A stretch of 15,920 nucleotides of DNA from Coriobacteriales bacterium (GTDB lineage Bacteria; Actinomycetota; Coriobacteriia; Coriobacteriales; CADBOM01): contig JAFWGD010000256.1 of assembly GCA_017515355.1 (NCBI GenBank), positions 1-15,920 on the forward strand, given 5' to 3'. The notes under the pieces were generated by a model. It was not told where the DNA came from. It searched no databases and worked only from the letters and a program-made list of their open reading frames with translations. Positions 1 to 6,089 of this stretch are shown here, piece by piece. How positions within the stretch are numbered: position 1 is the stretch's first letter; every line of letters starts with the position of its first letter. The position numbers and the translations under genes are program-made.

Positions 1-19
1 CGGACGGGGTCCGGGGGTG

Positions 20-138
20 CGCTCAGCGACCATGGAGGAGGGGTCCCACCCGGTCCCATCCCGAACCCGGAAGTTAAGCCCTCCATCGCCGATGGTACTG
101 CGGCGTAGGCCGTGGGAGAGCAGGACGTCGCTGATCGC
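20..138 (+). rRNA. rrf: 5S ribosomal RNA
   Basis: The core matches bacterial 5S rRNA: CCCGGTCCCATCCCGAACCC, then GGAAGTTAAGCCC, CGCCGATGGTACTGCGG and GTGGGAGAGCAGGACG. The terminal helix can be drawn between AGCGAC (25-30) and GTCGCT (127-132). This stem continues outward through GGGGGTGCG (13-21) and CGCACCCCC (136-144), which is probably the processing stem or part of a terminator. The mature ends are therefore uncertain by several bases. No 23S or 16S sequence is visible; if an rRNA operon lies upstream, it is outside the window. Confidence 0.95.
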
Positions 139-175
139 ACCCCCGGGCCCCGAAGCACTATATAGAGGCAGATTC

Positions 176-204
176 TGGACAATATGTGCTATTCTCTGGA
201 TAAA
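176..204 (+). promoter_or_regulatory. candidate promoter for the NifU-type gene
   Basis: TGGACA (176-181) and GATAAA (199-204) are separated by 17 bases and lie 38 bases upstream of the start codon at 242. Both hexamers are imperfect matches to the sigma-70 consensus, so this is a suggestion only. Confidence 0.35.
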
Positions 205-241
205 CGTCGGTAACGCAAGGCTAAACGCTCAAGGAGTCAAA

Positions 242-487
242 ATGGTAGACAAGGTCAAGGTCGCAGAGATCATCGAGCTCATCCGTCCGCAGCTTCAGGC
301 TGATGGCGGCGATATCGCTCTCATCGATACGCAGGATGACGGCACCGTAGTCGTCGAGCTTCAGGGCGCTTGCAAGGGCTGCCCGATGTCGCAGCTCACT
401 CTTGCCCATGCGGTGGAGAGGGTTCTCAAGGAGAACGTCAACGGCGTCCTCAGGGTCATTCCTGCCGATGATATCGATTTCGCGTAA
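242..487 (+). CDS. NifU C-terminal domain Fe-S scaffold/carrier protein
   Basis: This 81-residue protein matches the NifU C-terminal (Nfu) domain: an N-terminal helix, the QADGGDIALID stretch (residues 19-29) and the signature GACKGCPMS with Cys44 and Cys47. In the family these two cysteines, usually in a homodimer, hold a transient 4Fe-4S cluster for delivery to cytoplasmic apo-proteins. The length is that of a stand-alone Nfu domain. ATG at 242 is chosen because AAGGAG (231-236) stands 5 bases upstream; the frame is open further upstream but that part overlaps the 5S gene. It appears monocistronic and ends in a strong terminator. A supply of Fe-S clusters fits the many Fe-S enzymes in this window, but the gene is a common housekeeping one and no specific link is shown. 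Confidence 0.93.
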   Translation: MVDKVKVAEIIELIRPQLQADGGDIALIDTQDDGTVVVELQGACKGCPMSQLTLAHAVERVLKENVNGVLRVIPADDIDFA

Positions 488-510
488 GCGCGATTCCAAT
501 CTGCAAACGC

Positions 511-545
511 AAGGGATGCAGCCAGGTGGCTGCATCCCTTTTTTA
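511..545 (+). terminator. rho-independent terminator of the NifU-type gene
   Basis: A perfect inverted repeat, AAGGGATGCAGCCA (511-524) and TGGCTGCATCCCTT (527-540), is followed by an unbroken T run (539-545). It begins 23 bases after the stop codon. Because the next gene converges on it, it may also stop minus-strand transcription, although that side has no T run after the stem. Confidence 0.93.
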
Positions 546-599
546 TTGCCTGCTTCGTCGAGCTTGCACCAACTGGAAGGCAAAGCCTTGTGGGGGAGG

Positions 600-633
600 T
601 ACGGCGCCCCAGCGCGGAGATACGGCGCCTCAG
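600..633. repeat. 13-bp direct repeat TACGGCGCCYCAG, 21-bp period
   Basis: TACGGCGCCCCAG (600-612) recurs as TACGGCGCCTCAG (621-633), exactly 21 bases apart. It lies between the NifU terminator and the end of the convergent DUF1858-like gene. No function is evident, and the remaining intergenic sequence (546-658) shows only a short AAGGC/GCCTT hairpin at 577-589. Confidence 0.5.
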
Positions 634-658
634 TGTGGGGGTTCGTCACCGTAGCGCG

Positions 659-877
659 CTAACCCTCTTCGATGATCTTCTGCAGTCCCTCGATGAGCTT
701 ATCGAGATCGATGCCGGCCTTCTCGCTCACGTCTGCAAGCGTCGACTTCTTGATTAGGCCCTTTCCGAGAGGCGAGTTGATGATCTTGAACTTCGGATCG
801 ATTTGCGGGAGCCTCTCCCTGAGGAACGGATAAGCCTCGTCGATATCCCTCAGCCTGGTGTCGCCGGTCAACTCCAT
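659..877 (-). CDS. DUF1858-like small protein
   Basis: A 72-residue soluble protein resembling DUF1858 (PF08984), a small helical domain of unknown function common in anaerobes, found alone or fused to DUF438 and other redox-linked modules. Visible here are the opening TGDTRLRDIDEAYP (residues 4-17), the mid region PLGKGLIKKSTLADVSEKAG (36-55) and a C-terminal amphipathic helix ending IIEEG. Many DUF1858 proteins carry a CxxC pair; this one has no cysteine at all, so metal binding is not expected. ATG at 877 is preceded by TTAGGAG with good spacing. It stands alone on the minus strand, convergent with the NifU-type gene and divergent from the next operon. The family assignment is from pattern recall and is moderately sure; the function is unknown. 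Confidence 0.72.
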   Translation of the reverse strand: MELTGDTRLRDIDEAYPFLRERLPQIDPKFKIINSPLGKGLIKKSTLADVSEKAGIDLDKLIEGLQKIIEEG

Positions 878-951
878 CGTGAACTCCTAACCCTGGTGTC
901 GCCGATGCGCCGCAAATCGCGCAATCTGGCGGGAATGCTTCCTTGCGTCGC

Positions 952-980
952 ATTCTGCTTGCGGTGGGCCGTTTTGTCAA
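952..980 (-). promoter_or_regulatory. candidate promoter for the DUF1858-like gene
   Basis: On the minus strand a perfect TTGACA (-35, 980 down to 975) is followed after 17 bases by CAGAAT (957 down to 952). A start just below 952 would give a leader of about 70 bases before the ATG at 877. Confidence 0.5.
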
Positions 981-1027
981 GGGAGGGCGGGAGAACGCCG
1001 CGAAGGCTGGATGACGCTCTCCCTTTT
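979..1027 (+). other. long hairpin with T run between divergent genes
   Basis: AAGGGAGGGCG (979-989) can pair with CGCTCTCCCTT (1015-1025) over 11 base pairs with one G-U, and TTTT (1024-1027) closes the 3' side. The loop is about 25 bases. No plus-strand gene lies directly upstream, so it could be an attenuator or leader structure for the operon starting at 1078, or simply an insulator. It overlaps the candidate minus-strand -35 element. Confidence 0.45.
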
Positions 1028-1077
1028 GCGCCAATTCGATTATCATATCCATATAGACAACCGACAGGATTGCGAAC

Positions 1078-1338
1078 ATGAGCTGCTGGACAGAGCGCGG
1101 ATGCGACGAAGAGATGAGCGGAAGGTGCCCCCATGTTTCTACGGAGGTCTATTCGCCATGCCCCGCCGATTGCAACTACTCGTTTTGCAGCAATCCGCAG
1201 CATATAATTGCAACAGATGTGTCGCTGCTGCTCGACCCTGAGATCGACCGGACTGCGGCGATCAAGGAGCAATGCTATTACTGCGAGTTCTTCCTGACCA
1301 ACGGACCCAAGATCGATAAGAGCGTTCATCATGAGTGA
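1078..1338 (+). CDS. cysteine-rich small protein of unknown function
   Basis: I do not recognise a named family for this 86-residue protein. It has eight cysteines (3, 9, 17, 28, 32, 37, 66, 69), in clusters CPADC-xxxx-C (28-37) and CYYC (66-69), which suggests one or two metal or Fe-S sites or disulfides. There is no signal peptide and no membrane segment, so it is probably cytoplasmic. The start at 1078 has only a weak purine stretch (ACAGGA) upstream. Its last 8 bases overlap the start of the zinc-ribbon gene that follows, so the two are probably translationally coupled and may work together. Coding likelihood is supported by this overlap, the frame being open through the whole interval, and the ordered cysteine pairs rather than random composition. 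Confidence 0.7.
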   Translation: MSCWTERGCDEEMSGRCPHVSTEVYSPCPADCNYSFCSNPQHIIATDVSLLLDPEIDRTAAIKEQCYYCEFFLTNGPKIDKSVHHE

Positions 1339-2356
1339 AACGAATGACAGAATGGATATCCTTTGCCCGACCTGCGGTGAGGTGTCGCTGACCAAAGAGG
1401 ACCTCGAGGGAATGACGATCCTCAAGGACGGCGCGCTGATCATGACGTTCTCCTGCCCGACCTGCGGTAGGGCGATGGCCTACGAGATACCTTTCGCTGA
1501 CGACGAGGATAGCGACTTCAGCCCTCTGCTCGATTCGATGTGCGAACTGACCTTCGTTTCGCGCGACGAGCTGATCGAGATCGACTTCGACGATCTCGAG
1601 GGCGAGTTGGAAGAGCTGGTCGAGGAGGCGGAGGCTGCGGTCGAGGAGGCTGGGGCAGAGCTGGAGGAAGCCGAAGCTGCGGTCGAGGAGACCGAGGCCA
1701 TAGTCGAAGAGGCTGTCGTGGAGGCCGAGGTTGAAGTCGAGGCCGAAGAGCCCGAGCTAGAGGCCGAGGAGCCAATCGAGCCTCAACCTGAGGTGGAAGC
1801 CGAGCTCGAGGACCCCAAGGAAGAGGCGAAAGCTCCCGCGTCTCCGCTGGATTATGGGCTGATGGCGGAAACCGTCGCGGAGCCGGAGGAGCTGGCCGAG
1901 CCGGTCGAGGCGCCAGCGAAGCCGGAAGCAGCGGCTGAGCCCGACCCAACCGCCGACGTCCGCAACCTCTTCGAGAAGATGGACCAGTGCAAGGACGTCT
2001 CGAACGTCATCGGCGAGCCGACCGCTCCGCCCAAGCCCGACCTCGGCGACATGGTTCCAGACATCGATGGCGAGAAGCCGGTCGCGCCGCCCCCTGTCAG
2101 CAAGGTCCCCGAGCGCGGGGTCACCGATGCGGATGGCAACAAGGTGATCCTCAACTACTCCACCACGCCAAACTCGGGCATGGTCGTCATGGGATACCAG
2201 ATCAGGCCGAAGGAGCGCCGCGCATCCAAGATGACGCTTTCCGAGTTCGAGAAGGCGCAGCTCGAGTACTTCCACAGGCAGCTCGAGCAGCTTGGCAGCG
2301 TCGACGAGGCGATCGATGAGATCGACTCGGGCTACCGGCCATCGGAAGACGAGTAG
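1331..2356 (+). CDS. zinc-ribbon protein with acidic repeat region
   Basis: This 341-residue protein has three visible parts. The N-terminus carries two CPTCG motifs (Cys12/15 and Cys42/45), a zinc-ribbon arrangement. Residues about 85-200 are extremely rich in Glu, Ala, Val and Pro, with a 14-residue repeat near 101-128, and should be a disordered or helical acidic linker. The C-terminal part (about 255-341) has normal composition with a helical segment ending in YRPSEDE, and is probably a conserved domain that I cannot name. It overlaps the preceding cysteine-rich gene by 8 bases, and its stop lies inside the ribosome-binding region of lgt, so the three are likely one operon. ATG at 1352 is an alternative start that keeps the zinc ribbon. 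No membrane segment or signal peptide is seen. Function unknown; zinc ribbon plus acidic tail could mediate nucleic-acid or protein contacts. Confidence 0.82.
   Translation: MSETNDRMDILCPTCGEVSLTKEDLEGMTILKDGALIMTFSCPTCGRAMAYEIPFADDEDSDFSPLLDSMCELTFVSRDELIEIDFDDLEGELEELVEEAEAAVEEAGAELEEAEAAVEETEAIVEEAVVEAEVEVEAEEPELEAEEPIEPQPEVEAELEDPKEEAKAPASPLDYGLMAETVAEPEELAEPVEAPAKPEAAAEPDPTADVRNLFEKMDQCKDVSNVIGEPTAPPKPDLGDMVPDIDGEKPVAPPPVSKVPERGVTDADGNKVILNYSTTPNSGMVVMGYQIRPKERRASKMTLSEFEKAQLEYFHRQLEQLGSVDEAIDEIDSGYRPSEDE
1631..1714 (+). repeat. 42-bp tandem repeat coding for a 14-residue acidic unit
   Basis: Within the zinc-ribbon gene, residues 101-114 (EAAVEEAGAELEEA) are followed directly by 115-128 (EAAVEETEAIVEEA). 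At DNA level GCTGCGGTCGAGGAG occurs at 1634-1648 and again at 1676-1690, exactly 42 bases apart, pointing to a tandem duplication. Looser Glu-Ala-Val repeats continue downstream. Confidence 0.75.
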
Positions 2357-2365
2357 GAACCCGCA

Positions 2366-3181
2366 GTGCTCCAGGCCTTCTATGACGCAATGGATCCCGT
2401 TGCCTTCACCATCGGGCCGTTGACGGTGCGATGGTACGGAATCGCCTACATCTTGGGATTCGTCCTCGGCATCCTGCTGATCTACAGGATCGCCAAGCGC
2501 TGGAAGATCGGCATGACTTCCGAGCACGCTCTCACCCTCCTGCTCTGCATCATGGTGGGCGCGATCCTCGGCGCTCGTCTCGGCTACGTCATCTTCTACG
2601 GCGATGGCTACTATTGGACGCACCCCGCGAAGATTCTCGCCTTCAATGAAGGGGGCATGTCGTTCCATGGCGGCCTGATAGGAATGTTCATAGGCGGCCT
2701 GATAGCCGCGCGGATCACCAAGATCAAATTCGGCACGCTAGCTGACCTTGTGGCCACGGCCGCCCCGATCGGCTTGTTCTTCGGCAGAGTGGCCAACTTC
2801 ATCAACGGCGAGCTGTGGGGTTCGGTCACCACGATGCCCTGGGGAGTGGTCTTCCAGAACGCGGGCTCGCTGCCGCGCCATCCGTCGCAGCTTTACGAGG
2901 CGTTGCTCGAGGGCGTGGTCATCCTCGTGGTGCTGCTCATCCTTACGCGAAGGGAACCGCCGCTCTATCGCGGATGCTACTTCGGCATCTTCCTCGTTCT
3001 CTATGGCATTTTCCGCATCCTCATCGAGTTCGTCAGGCAGCCCGACGTGCAGCTCGGATACCTTGCCGGCGATTGGCTCACCATGGGGATGCTGCTCAGC
3101 ATTCCGATGCTGATAGCGGGTGTGGCGTTCTTCGTCTACGGGTACAGGAAGAGACTGCCGCAGAGCGTGCAGGCGTGCTAG
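2366..3181 (+). CDS. lgt: phosphatidylglycerol--prolipoprotein diacylglyceryl transferase (Lgt)
   Basis: Lgt moves a diacylglyceryl group from phosphatidylglycerol to the lipobox cysteine of prelipoproteins in the cytoplasmic membrane, the first step of lipoprotein maturation. The 271 residues match the family in length and show its landmarks: WYGIAYILGF (23-32), HGGLIGMFIGG with His101, the Lgt signature GRVANFINGELWG (140-152, Arg141 and Glu149), HPSQLYE (172-178) and YGIFRILIEFVRQPD (213-227). About seven hydrophobic membrane segments are visible. GTG at 2366 is preferred because TAGGAA, which includes the stop of the gene before it, sits 6 bases upstream; ATG at 2390 is the alternative. 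It is the last gene of the 1078-3181 run. A substrate, the lipoprotein at 12272-13312, lies in the same window but is not linked by transcription. Confidence 0.97.
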   Translation: MLQAFYDAMDPVAFTIGPLTVRWYGIAYILGFVLGILLIYRIAKRWKIGMTSEHALTLLLCIMVGAILGARLGYVIFYGDGYYWTHPAKILAFNEGGMSFHGGLIGMFIGGLIAARITKIKFGTLADLVATAAPIGLFFGRVANFINGELWGSVTTMPWGVVFQNAGSLPRHPSQLYEALLEGVVILVVLLILTRREPPLYRGCYFGIFLVLYGIFRILIEFVRQPDVQLGYLAGDWLTMGMLLSIPMLIAGVAFFVYGYRKRLPQSVQAC

Positions 3182-3342
3182 TGAACCTGTGGCGCATAGC
3201 GCGAAACATCGCTGGAGAAGCGTCGGCCTGTGTGGAAATTGGCTGCCGAAGCGCCGCATATGGGCAGGAAAAGCCCTGTTTAAGCCACCACCTGTTTCCA
3301 AAAAGCCAATCCAGCAACAGCATGTTCGCGTTGACCGACACA

Positions 3343-3374
3343 TTGCCATCTCCGATATGCTCAACAAATATAAT
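3343..3374 (+). promoter_or_regulatory. candidate promoter for the MFS transporter gene
   Basis: A perfect -10 element TATAAT (3369-3374) lies 35 bases before the start codon. The nearest -35-like hexamer, TTGCCA (3343-3348), is 20 bases away, longer than ideal, so an activator may be needed. The -10 is embedded in CAAATATAATT, which recurs before the ferredoxin/AOR pair. Confidence 0.55.
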
Positions 3375-3394
3375 TCTTACGCAACTATTCAACT

Positions 3395-3412
3395 AAGGAG
3401 ATGGTTAGGTTG
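3395..3412 (+). promoter_or_regulatory. ribosome binding site that favours a TTG start
   Basis: AAGGAG (3395-3400) directly abuts the ATG at 3401, leaving no spacing. The in-frame TTG at 3410 has a spacing of 9 bases. Good spacing therefore argues for initiation at TTG, giving a protein beginning M-S-I-T-K-K-R-W. Confidence 0.55.
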
Positions 3413-4798
3413 TCTATTACCAAGAAGAGATGGATAACGCTTGGCTACGGCTGCTTCGTCCTGCTGATCGTCGGATTCATCTACGCATGGTCGATCTTCT
3501 CGGTCCCGTTCTCTGAGGAGTTCGGCTGGGAGCCCAGCACGCTCTCGCTCACCTTCACGTTCCTGATGTGGTGCTTCTCCCTTGGAGGAGTCATCGGCAC
3601 GTGGGTAACCCGCAAGATCACCCTCAGGGGAACCCTCATCGTCGCCGCGGCGTTCATATTCTTCGGATTCTTCGGCGCGCTCTTCGTCGGAGAGAACACT
3701 CCGTGGATCCTTTACGTCACCTATGGCATCTTCGGCGGCTTCGGTGCAGGCTTCACCTACACCAACGTCGTCGGCGCCGTAACCCCGTGGTTCCCGGACA
3801 GGCCGGGCTTCGCATCGGGCACCCTGCTCATGTGCTACATGCTCTCGACGATCGTCATCGGTTCCGCCGCAAGCGCCATGTTCGCAAGCATCGGCTGGAG
3901 GCTGGCCTTCAAGATCTTCGGCATCGTAGTCGCCGCCGTCCTGGTCTTCGGCGCCATTGCCATCAAGGTCCCGAACAGCGCACAGCTCATCGAGCTCAAC
4001 ACCTTCGCGCTCGCCAAGAAGGATAAGGAGGCAGCCAAGAAGGAGGCCAAGGAGCAGCGCAGCTTCACCCCGCTCGCAATGCTCAAGAAGCCCATCACCT
4101 ACATCTTCTGGATTTGGCAGTTCCTGCTCATCACGTGCTCGCTCGGAACCACCAGCTTCGTCGTGCAGACCGCCGTCCAGTCTGGCACCACCCAGGTCAT
4201 CGGAGTCGTATTCCTCAGCATCTACTCCCTCTCCTGCGGTTTCGGCCGTCCGCTCGTCGGCACGATCTTCGACAAGACCTCGACCCCGATGGCCATGGTC
4301 ATCGTCGGAATCCTCGAGGCCGTTGGCGCCGCCTTCCTGGCGCTTGGCATCAACCTGGGCTCGATCATCTTCCTGTCGCTGGGCACCGTTATCTTCGCCA
4401 TCGGCGGAGGCGGCGTGCCCGTCATCGTCACGAGCTTCGCGGCGAGATGCTTCGGTCCCAAGTTCTATGCAACCAACTTCTCCATCCTTAACCTGATGCT
4501 GATCCCGGCCGCATACGTGGGCCCCGCGATCACCAGCGCGGCTCTCATGCATACCGGCACGCTTGCGCTCGGCTACTGGATCTTCGCGATCATGTCCGCC
4601 GTCGCGATCTTCTTCGGTGCGATCATCAAGGGCTTCGAGAAGAGGCATCTTGATAGAGTCGCCGCCGAGGACGCTGCAGAGGCCGCCCTCGCGGCCGCGC
4701 AGGCCGCTCCCGCTGCAATCGCCGAGGCTGTCGCAGAGGCTTCCGAGCAGGCAGAGGCAGAGGTCGTGGAGGCTGTCGAGGAGGCAACCGAAGCCTAA
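3410..4798 (+). CDS. MFS transporter, oxalate/formate antiporter (OFA) family
   Basis: A 12-helix major facilitator that probably exchanges or imports small organic anions. OFA features include the opening RWITLGYGCFVLLIVGFIYAW-like first helix, GIFGGFGAGFTYTNVVGAV in the fourth segment and TPWFPDRPGFASG with the WFPDR motif between segments 4 and 5. A charged cytoplasmic loop (KKDKEAAKKEAKEQR) divides the two six-helix halves. The last 50 or so residues form an Ala/Glu-rich tail beyond the usual end of the family. The start is debatable: ATG at 3401 gives 465 residues, but the Shine-Dalgarno spacing favours TTG at 3410 (462 residues). The gene is alone between its own promoter and a strong hairpin. 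The substrate cannot be read from sequence; the family also carries many anions other than oxalate, and proximity to the AOR and dehydroxylase-like genes suggests an aromatic or short-chain acid. Confidence 0.92.
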   Translation: MSITKKRWITLGYGCFVLLIVGFIYAWSIFSVPFSEEFGWEPSTLSLTFTFLMWCFSLGGVIGTWVTRKITLRGTLIVAAAFIFFGFFGALFVGENTPWILYVTYGIFGGFGAGFTYTNVVGAVTPWFPDRPGFASGTLLMCYMLSTIVIGSAASAMFASIGWRLAFKIFGIVVAAVLVFGAIAIKVPNSAQLIELNTFALAKKDKEAAKKEAKEQRSFTPLAMLKKPITYIFWIWQFLLITCSLGTTSFVVQTAVQSGTTQVIGVVFLSIYSLSCGFGRPLVGTIFDKTSTPMAMVIVGILEAVGAAFLALGINLGSIIFLSLGTVIFAIGGGGVPVIVTSFAARCFGPKFYATNFSILNLMLIPAAYVGPAITSAALMHTGTLALGYWIFAIMSAVAIFFGAIIKGFEKRHLDRVAAEDAAEAALAAAQAAPAAIAEAVAEASEQAEAEVVEAVEEATEA

Positions 4799-4819
4799 CG
4801 GCTCACATCTTTCGATTCC

Positions 4820-4857
4820 AAGGCGGGCTGACGTTGGTCGCAACGTCAGCCCGCCTT
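4820..4857. terminator. two-way hairpin terminator between convergent genes
   Basis: A perfect 17-bp stem, AAGGCGGGCTGACGTTG (4820-4836) and CAACGTCAGCCCGCCTT (4841-4857), with loop GTCG, lies 22 bases after the MFS stop and 41 bases from the end of the convergent gene. There is no T run, so termination may be factor-assisted, or the hairpin may protect transcript ends. Confidence 0.75.
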
Positions 4858-4897
4858 GCATCCATATGGGGTCGTTGGGAGCTGGTCCGAGGCGGTA

Positions 4898-5374
4898 TCA
4901 GCTGACCAGCAACTCGTATAGCGGCCTGGCCTCGAGCATCTCGGCGATATCCGGATGCCCGTACTTCCTGAGATCCTCTACGGTCGAATAGTGCGAACCC
5001 AGCGCTATCTCCTCGATCTGCGTGCAGATGTAGTTCTGGCGATCGAACGGCACGACGCGGATTCCCAGCACCATCGTTATGAAGCGCAGCGTGCCGACGT
5101 AGCGGTCGATCGTCTCGTTGACAAGCGGTGCGATATCGCAGCTTGCGCGCTTCGGCGGAATCTCGAGGAAGAGCGATTTGCCGAAGTCATGGTTGGCCTT
5201 CTCGATGCGCCTGTTGATCGCATCGACCATCACGTTGTTCAGCGCGACGCCGGCGTTTCCCACCCACTCGTAGGTTCCGGCCTTCAGCGCTTCGAGAACC
5301 TCGTCGTCGTTGGTTCCCTCGGCCACCAGATCGAAGCAAGCGGTCCATTCATCCAGAGTCACAGGTGGTTTCAT
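4898..5374 (-). CDS. protein of unknown function, divergent from the ferredoxin/AOR pair
   Basis: I do not recognise this 158-residue protein. It begins MKPPVTLDEWTACFDLVAEG and looks soluble, mixed helix and strand, with no signal peptide, membrane segment or obvious DNA-binding helix-turn-helix. Three scattered cysteines form no metal motif. ATG at 5374 is selected because GAGGAGAGA precedes it with good spacing; the frame is open for another hundred codons upstream but that part reads through the divergent promoter and lacks protein-like character. It converges with the MFS gene and diverges from the ferredoxin/AOR operon, sharing a palindromic promoter with it. That arrangement hints at a regulator, chaperone or accessory factor for the AOR, but nothing in the sequence proves it. 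Confidence 0.75.
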   Translation of the reverse strand: MKPPVTLDEWTACFDLVAEGTNDDEVLEALKAGTYEWVGNAGVALNNVMVDAINRRIEKANHDFGKSLFLEIPPKRASCDIAPLVNETIDRYVGTLRFITMVLGIRVVPFDRQNYICTQIEEIALGSHYSTVEDLRKYGHPDIAEMLEARPLYELLVS

Positions 5375-5447
5375 CGCGTCTCTCCTCAGGCGAAATCCAA
5401 CGTCGCATCGGCTGTCCAAAGGCCTGGAAGGCTCTTGGCATGGGCTT

Positions 5448-5475
5448 TTGCCTGGACACCAAATATAATTATACC
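5448..5475 (+). promoter_or_regulatory. promoter region of the ferredoxin/AOR operon
   Basis: TATAAT (5464-5469) is a perfect -10 without a well-spaced -35. An alternative pair is TTGCCT (5448-5453), 16 bases, TATACC (5470-5475). The core CAAATATAATT is the same as before the MFS gene. The leader to the ATG at 5559 would be about 80 bases and contains an AAGCGG/CCGCTT inverted repeat (5494-5514). Confidence 0.55.
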
Positions 5476-5495
5476 AAGGAAGGAAGGGCGGCCAA
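5468..5495 (-). promoter_or_regulatory. promoter of the divergent unknown gene
   Basis: On the minus strand TTGGCC (5495 down to 5490), a 16-base spacer and TATAAT (5473 down to 5468) form a plausible sigma-70 promoter. Its -10 overlaps the plus-strand -10 in the palindrome TATAATTATA (5464-5473). Confidence 0.55.
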
Positions 5496-5558
5496 GCGGA
5501 CAATGCGCCCGCTTTGTGCGCTGCCGCAAGGCTTCTCCGATTCTGAAGGGGAGGGTGA

Positions 5559-6077
5559 ATGGAAGGATACGCAAACCACATAGTCCAGTATTCGCCGGAA
5601 TACTCGCTTTGCGCCGGATGCGAGGCATGCTCTATGATCTGTGGCCTTAAGCACGAGGGCTTCACGAGTCCGGGCAACGCCAGGATCAAGGTCAATCTGG
5701 GAACGCGCTCGATGATCCACGAAGTCCTTGCGTGCCAGCAGTGCCTAGACCACCCATGCTATGAGGCATGCCCGAAGAAGGATGAGGCCATGCGCCTCGA
5801 TCCTGAAACCGGCATCGCCTACATCGATGAGGAGAACTGCATCGGATGCGGCCTGTGCATCCGCGCATGCAGATTCGACCCGCCTCGCATCTCCATGCGC
5901 CGCAACAGGGAGCGCAAGCTCTGGCGCGCCGTCAAATGCGATCTTTGCCGAGGGAATCCAGAGGGCCCGCAATGCATCAGGGCATGCCAGGTTGTCTGCA
6001 TCGGCCTCAGCGACGATGCCGTGGAGGGCGAGGGCGGCCTGTGGCCAGCCAGCGCCGTCGATGGAGCGCAGGGATAG
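5559..6077 (+). CDS. four-cluster 4Fe-4S ferredoxin subunit of the AOR (AorA/YdhY-like)
   Basis: An electron-transfer subunit of 172 residues with sixteen cysteines in four cluster-type groups: 18/21/24/28, 59/62/67/71, 94/97/100/104 and 127/130/139/143. This is the DMSO-reductase beta-subunit-like layout with four 4Fe-4S clusters, enough to form a wire. No signal peptide is present, so it is cytoplasmic. GGGGAGGG precedes the ATG at 5559. The stop lies 12 bases before the AOR start, so the pair is one operon and surely one complex. Known relatives of this pairing are AorA with AorB of Aromatoleum, where AorA has four clusters and about this length, and YdhY with YdhV of enterobacteria. No flavin subunit (AorC) follows. 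The direct electron partner is unknown and is likely a ferredoxin or another redox protein. Confidence 0.93.
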   Translation: MEGYANHIVQYSPEYSLCAGCEACSMICGLKHEGFTSPGNARIKVNLGTRSMIHEVLACQQCLDHPCYEACPKKDEAMRLDPETGIAYIDEENCIGCGLCIRACRFDPPRISMRRNRERKLWRAVKCDLCRGNPEGPQCIRACQVVCIGLSDDAVEGEGGLWPASAVDGAQG

Positions 6078-6089
6078 AGAGGAGCCGAG

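Noticed and set aside
17..241. N-terminal extension of the NifU-type gene
   Set aside because: It overlaps the 5S rRNA gene, and the ATG at 242 has a proper ribosome binding site and begins the Nfu domain.
853..904. CCTGGTGTCGCCG repeated inside and just upstream of the DUF1858-like gene
   Set aside because: Two short copies 38 bases apart, one within coding sequence; probably a small local duplication without function.
3410..4798. Assigning oxalate as the transported substrate
   Set aside because: Family motifs are shared by transporters of many anions, and no oxalate or formyl-CoA genes lie in the window.
3389..4861. A 490-codon minus-strand frame opposite the MFS gene
   Set aside because: Its translation is Asp/Glu/Gly/Arg rich with no fold pattern, while the plus strand encodes a 12-helix transporter.
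5375..5695. Upstream extension of the 158-residue protein
   Set aside because: It crosses the divergent promoter and the start of the ferredoxin gene; the ATG at 5374 has a strong Shine-Dalgarno site.
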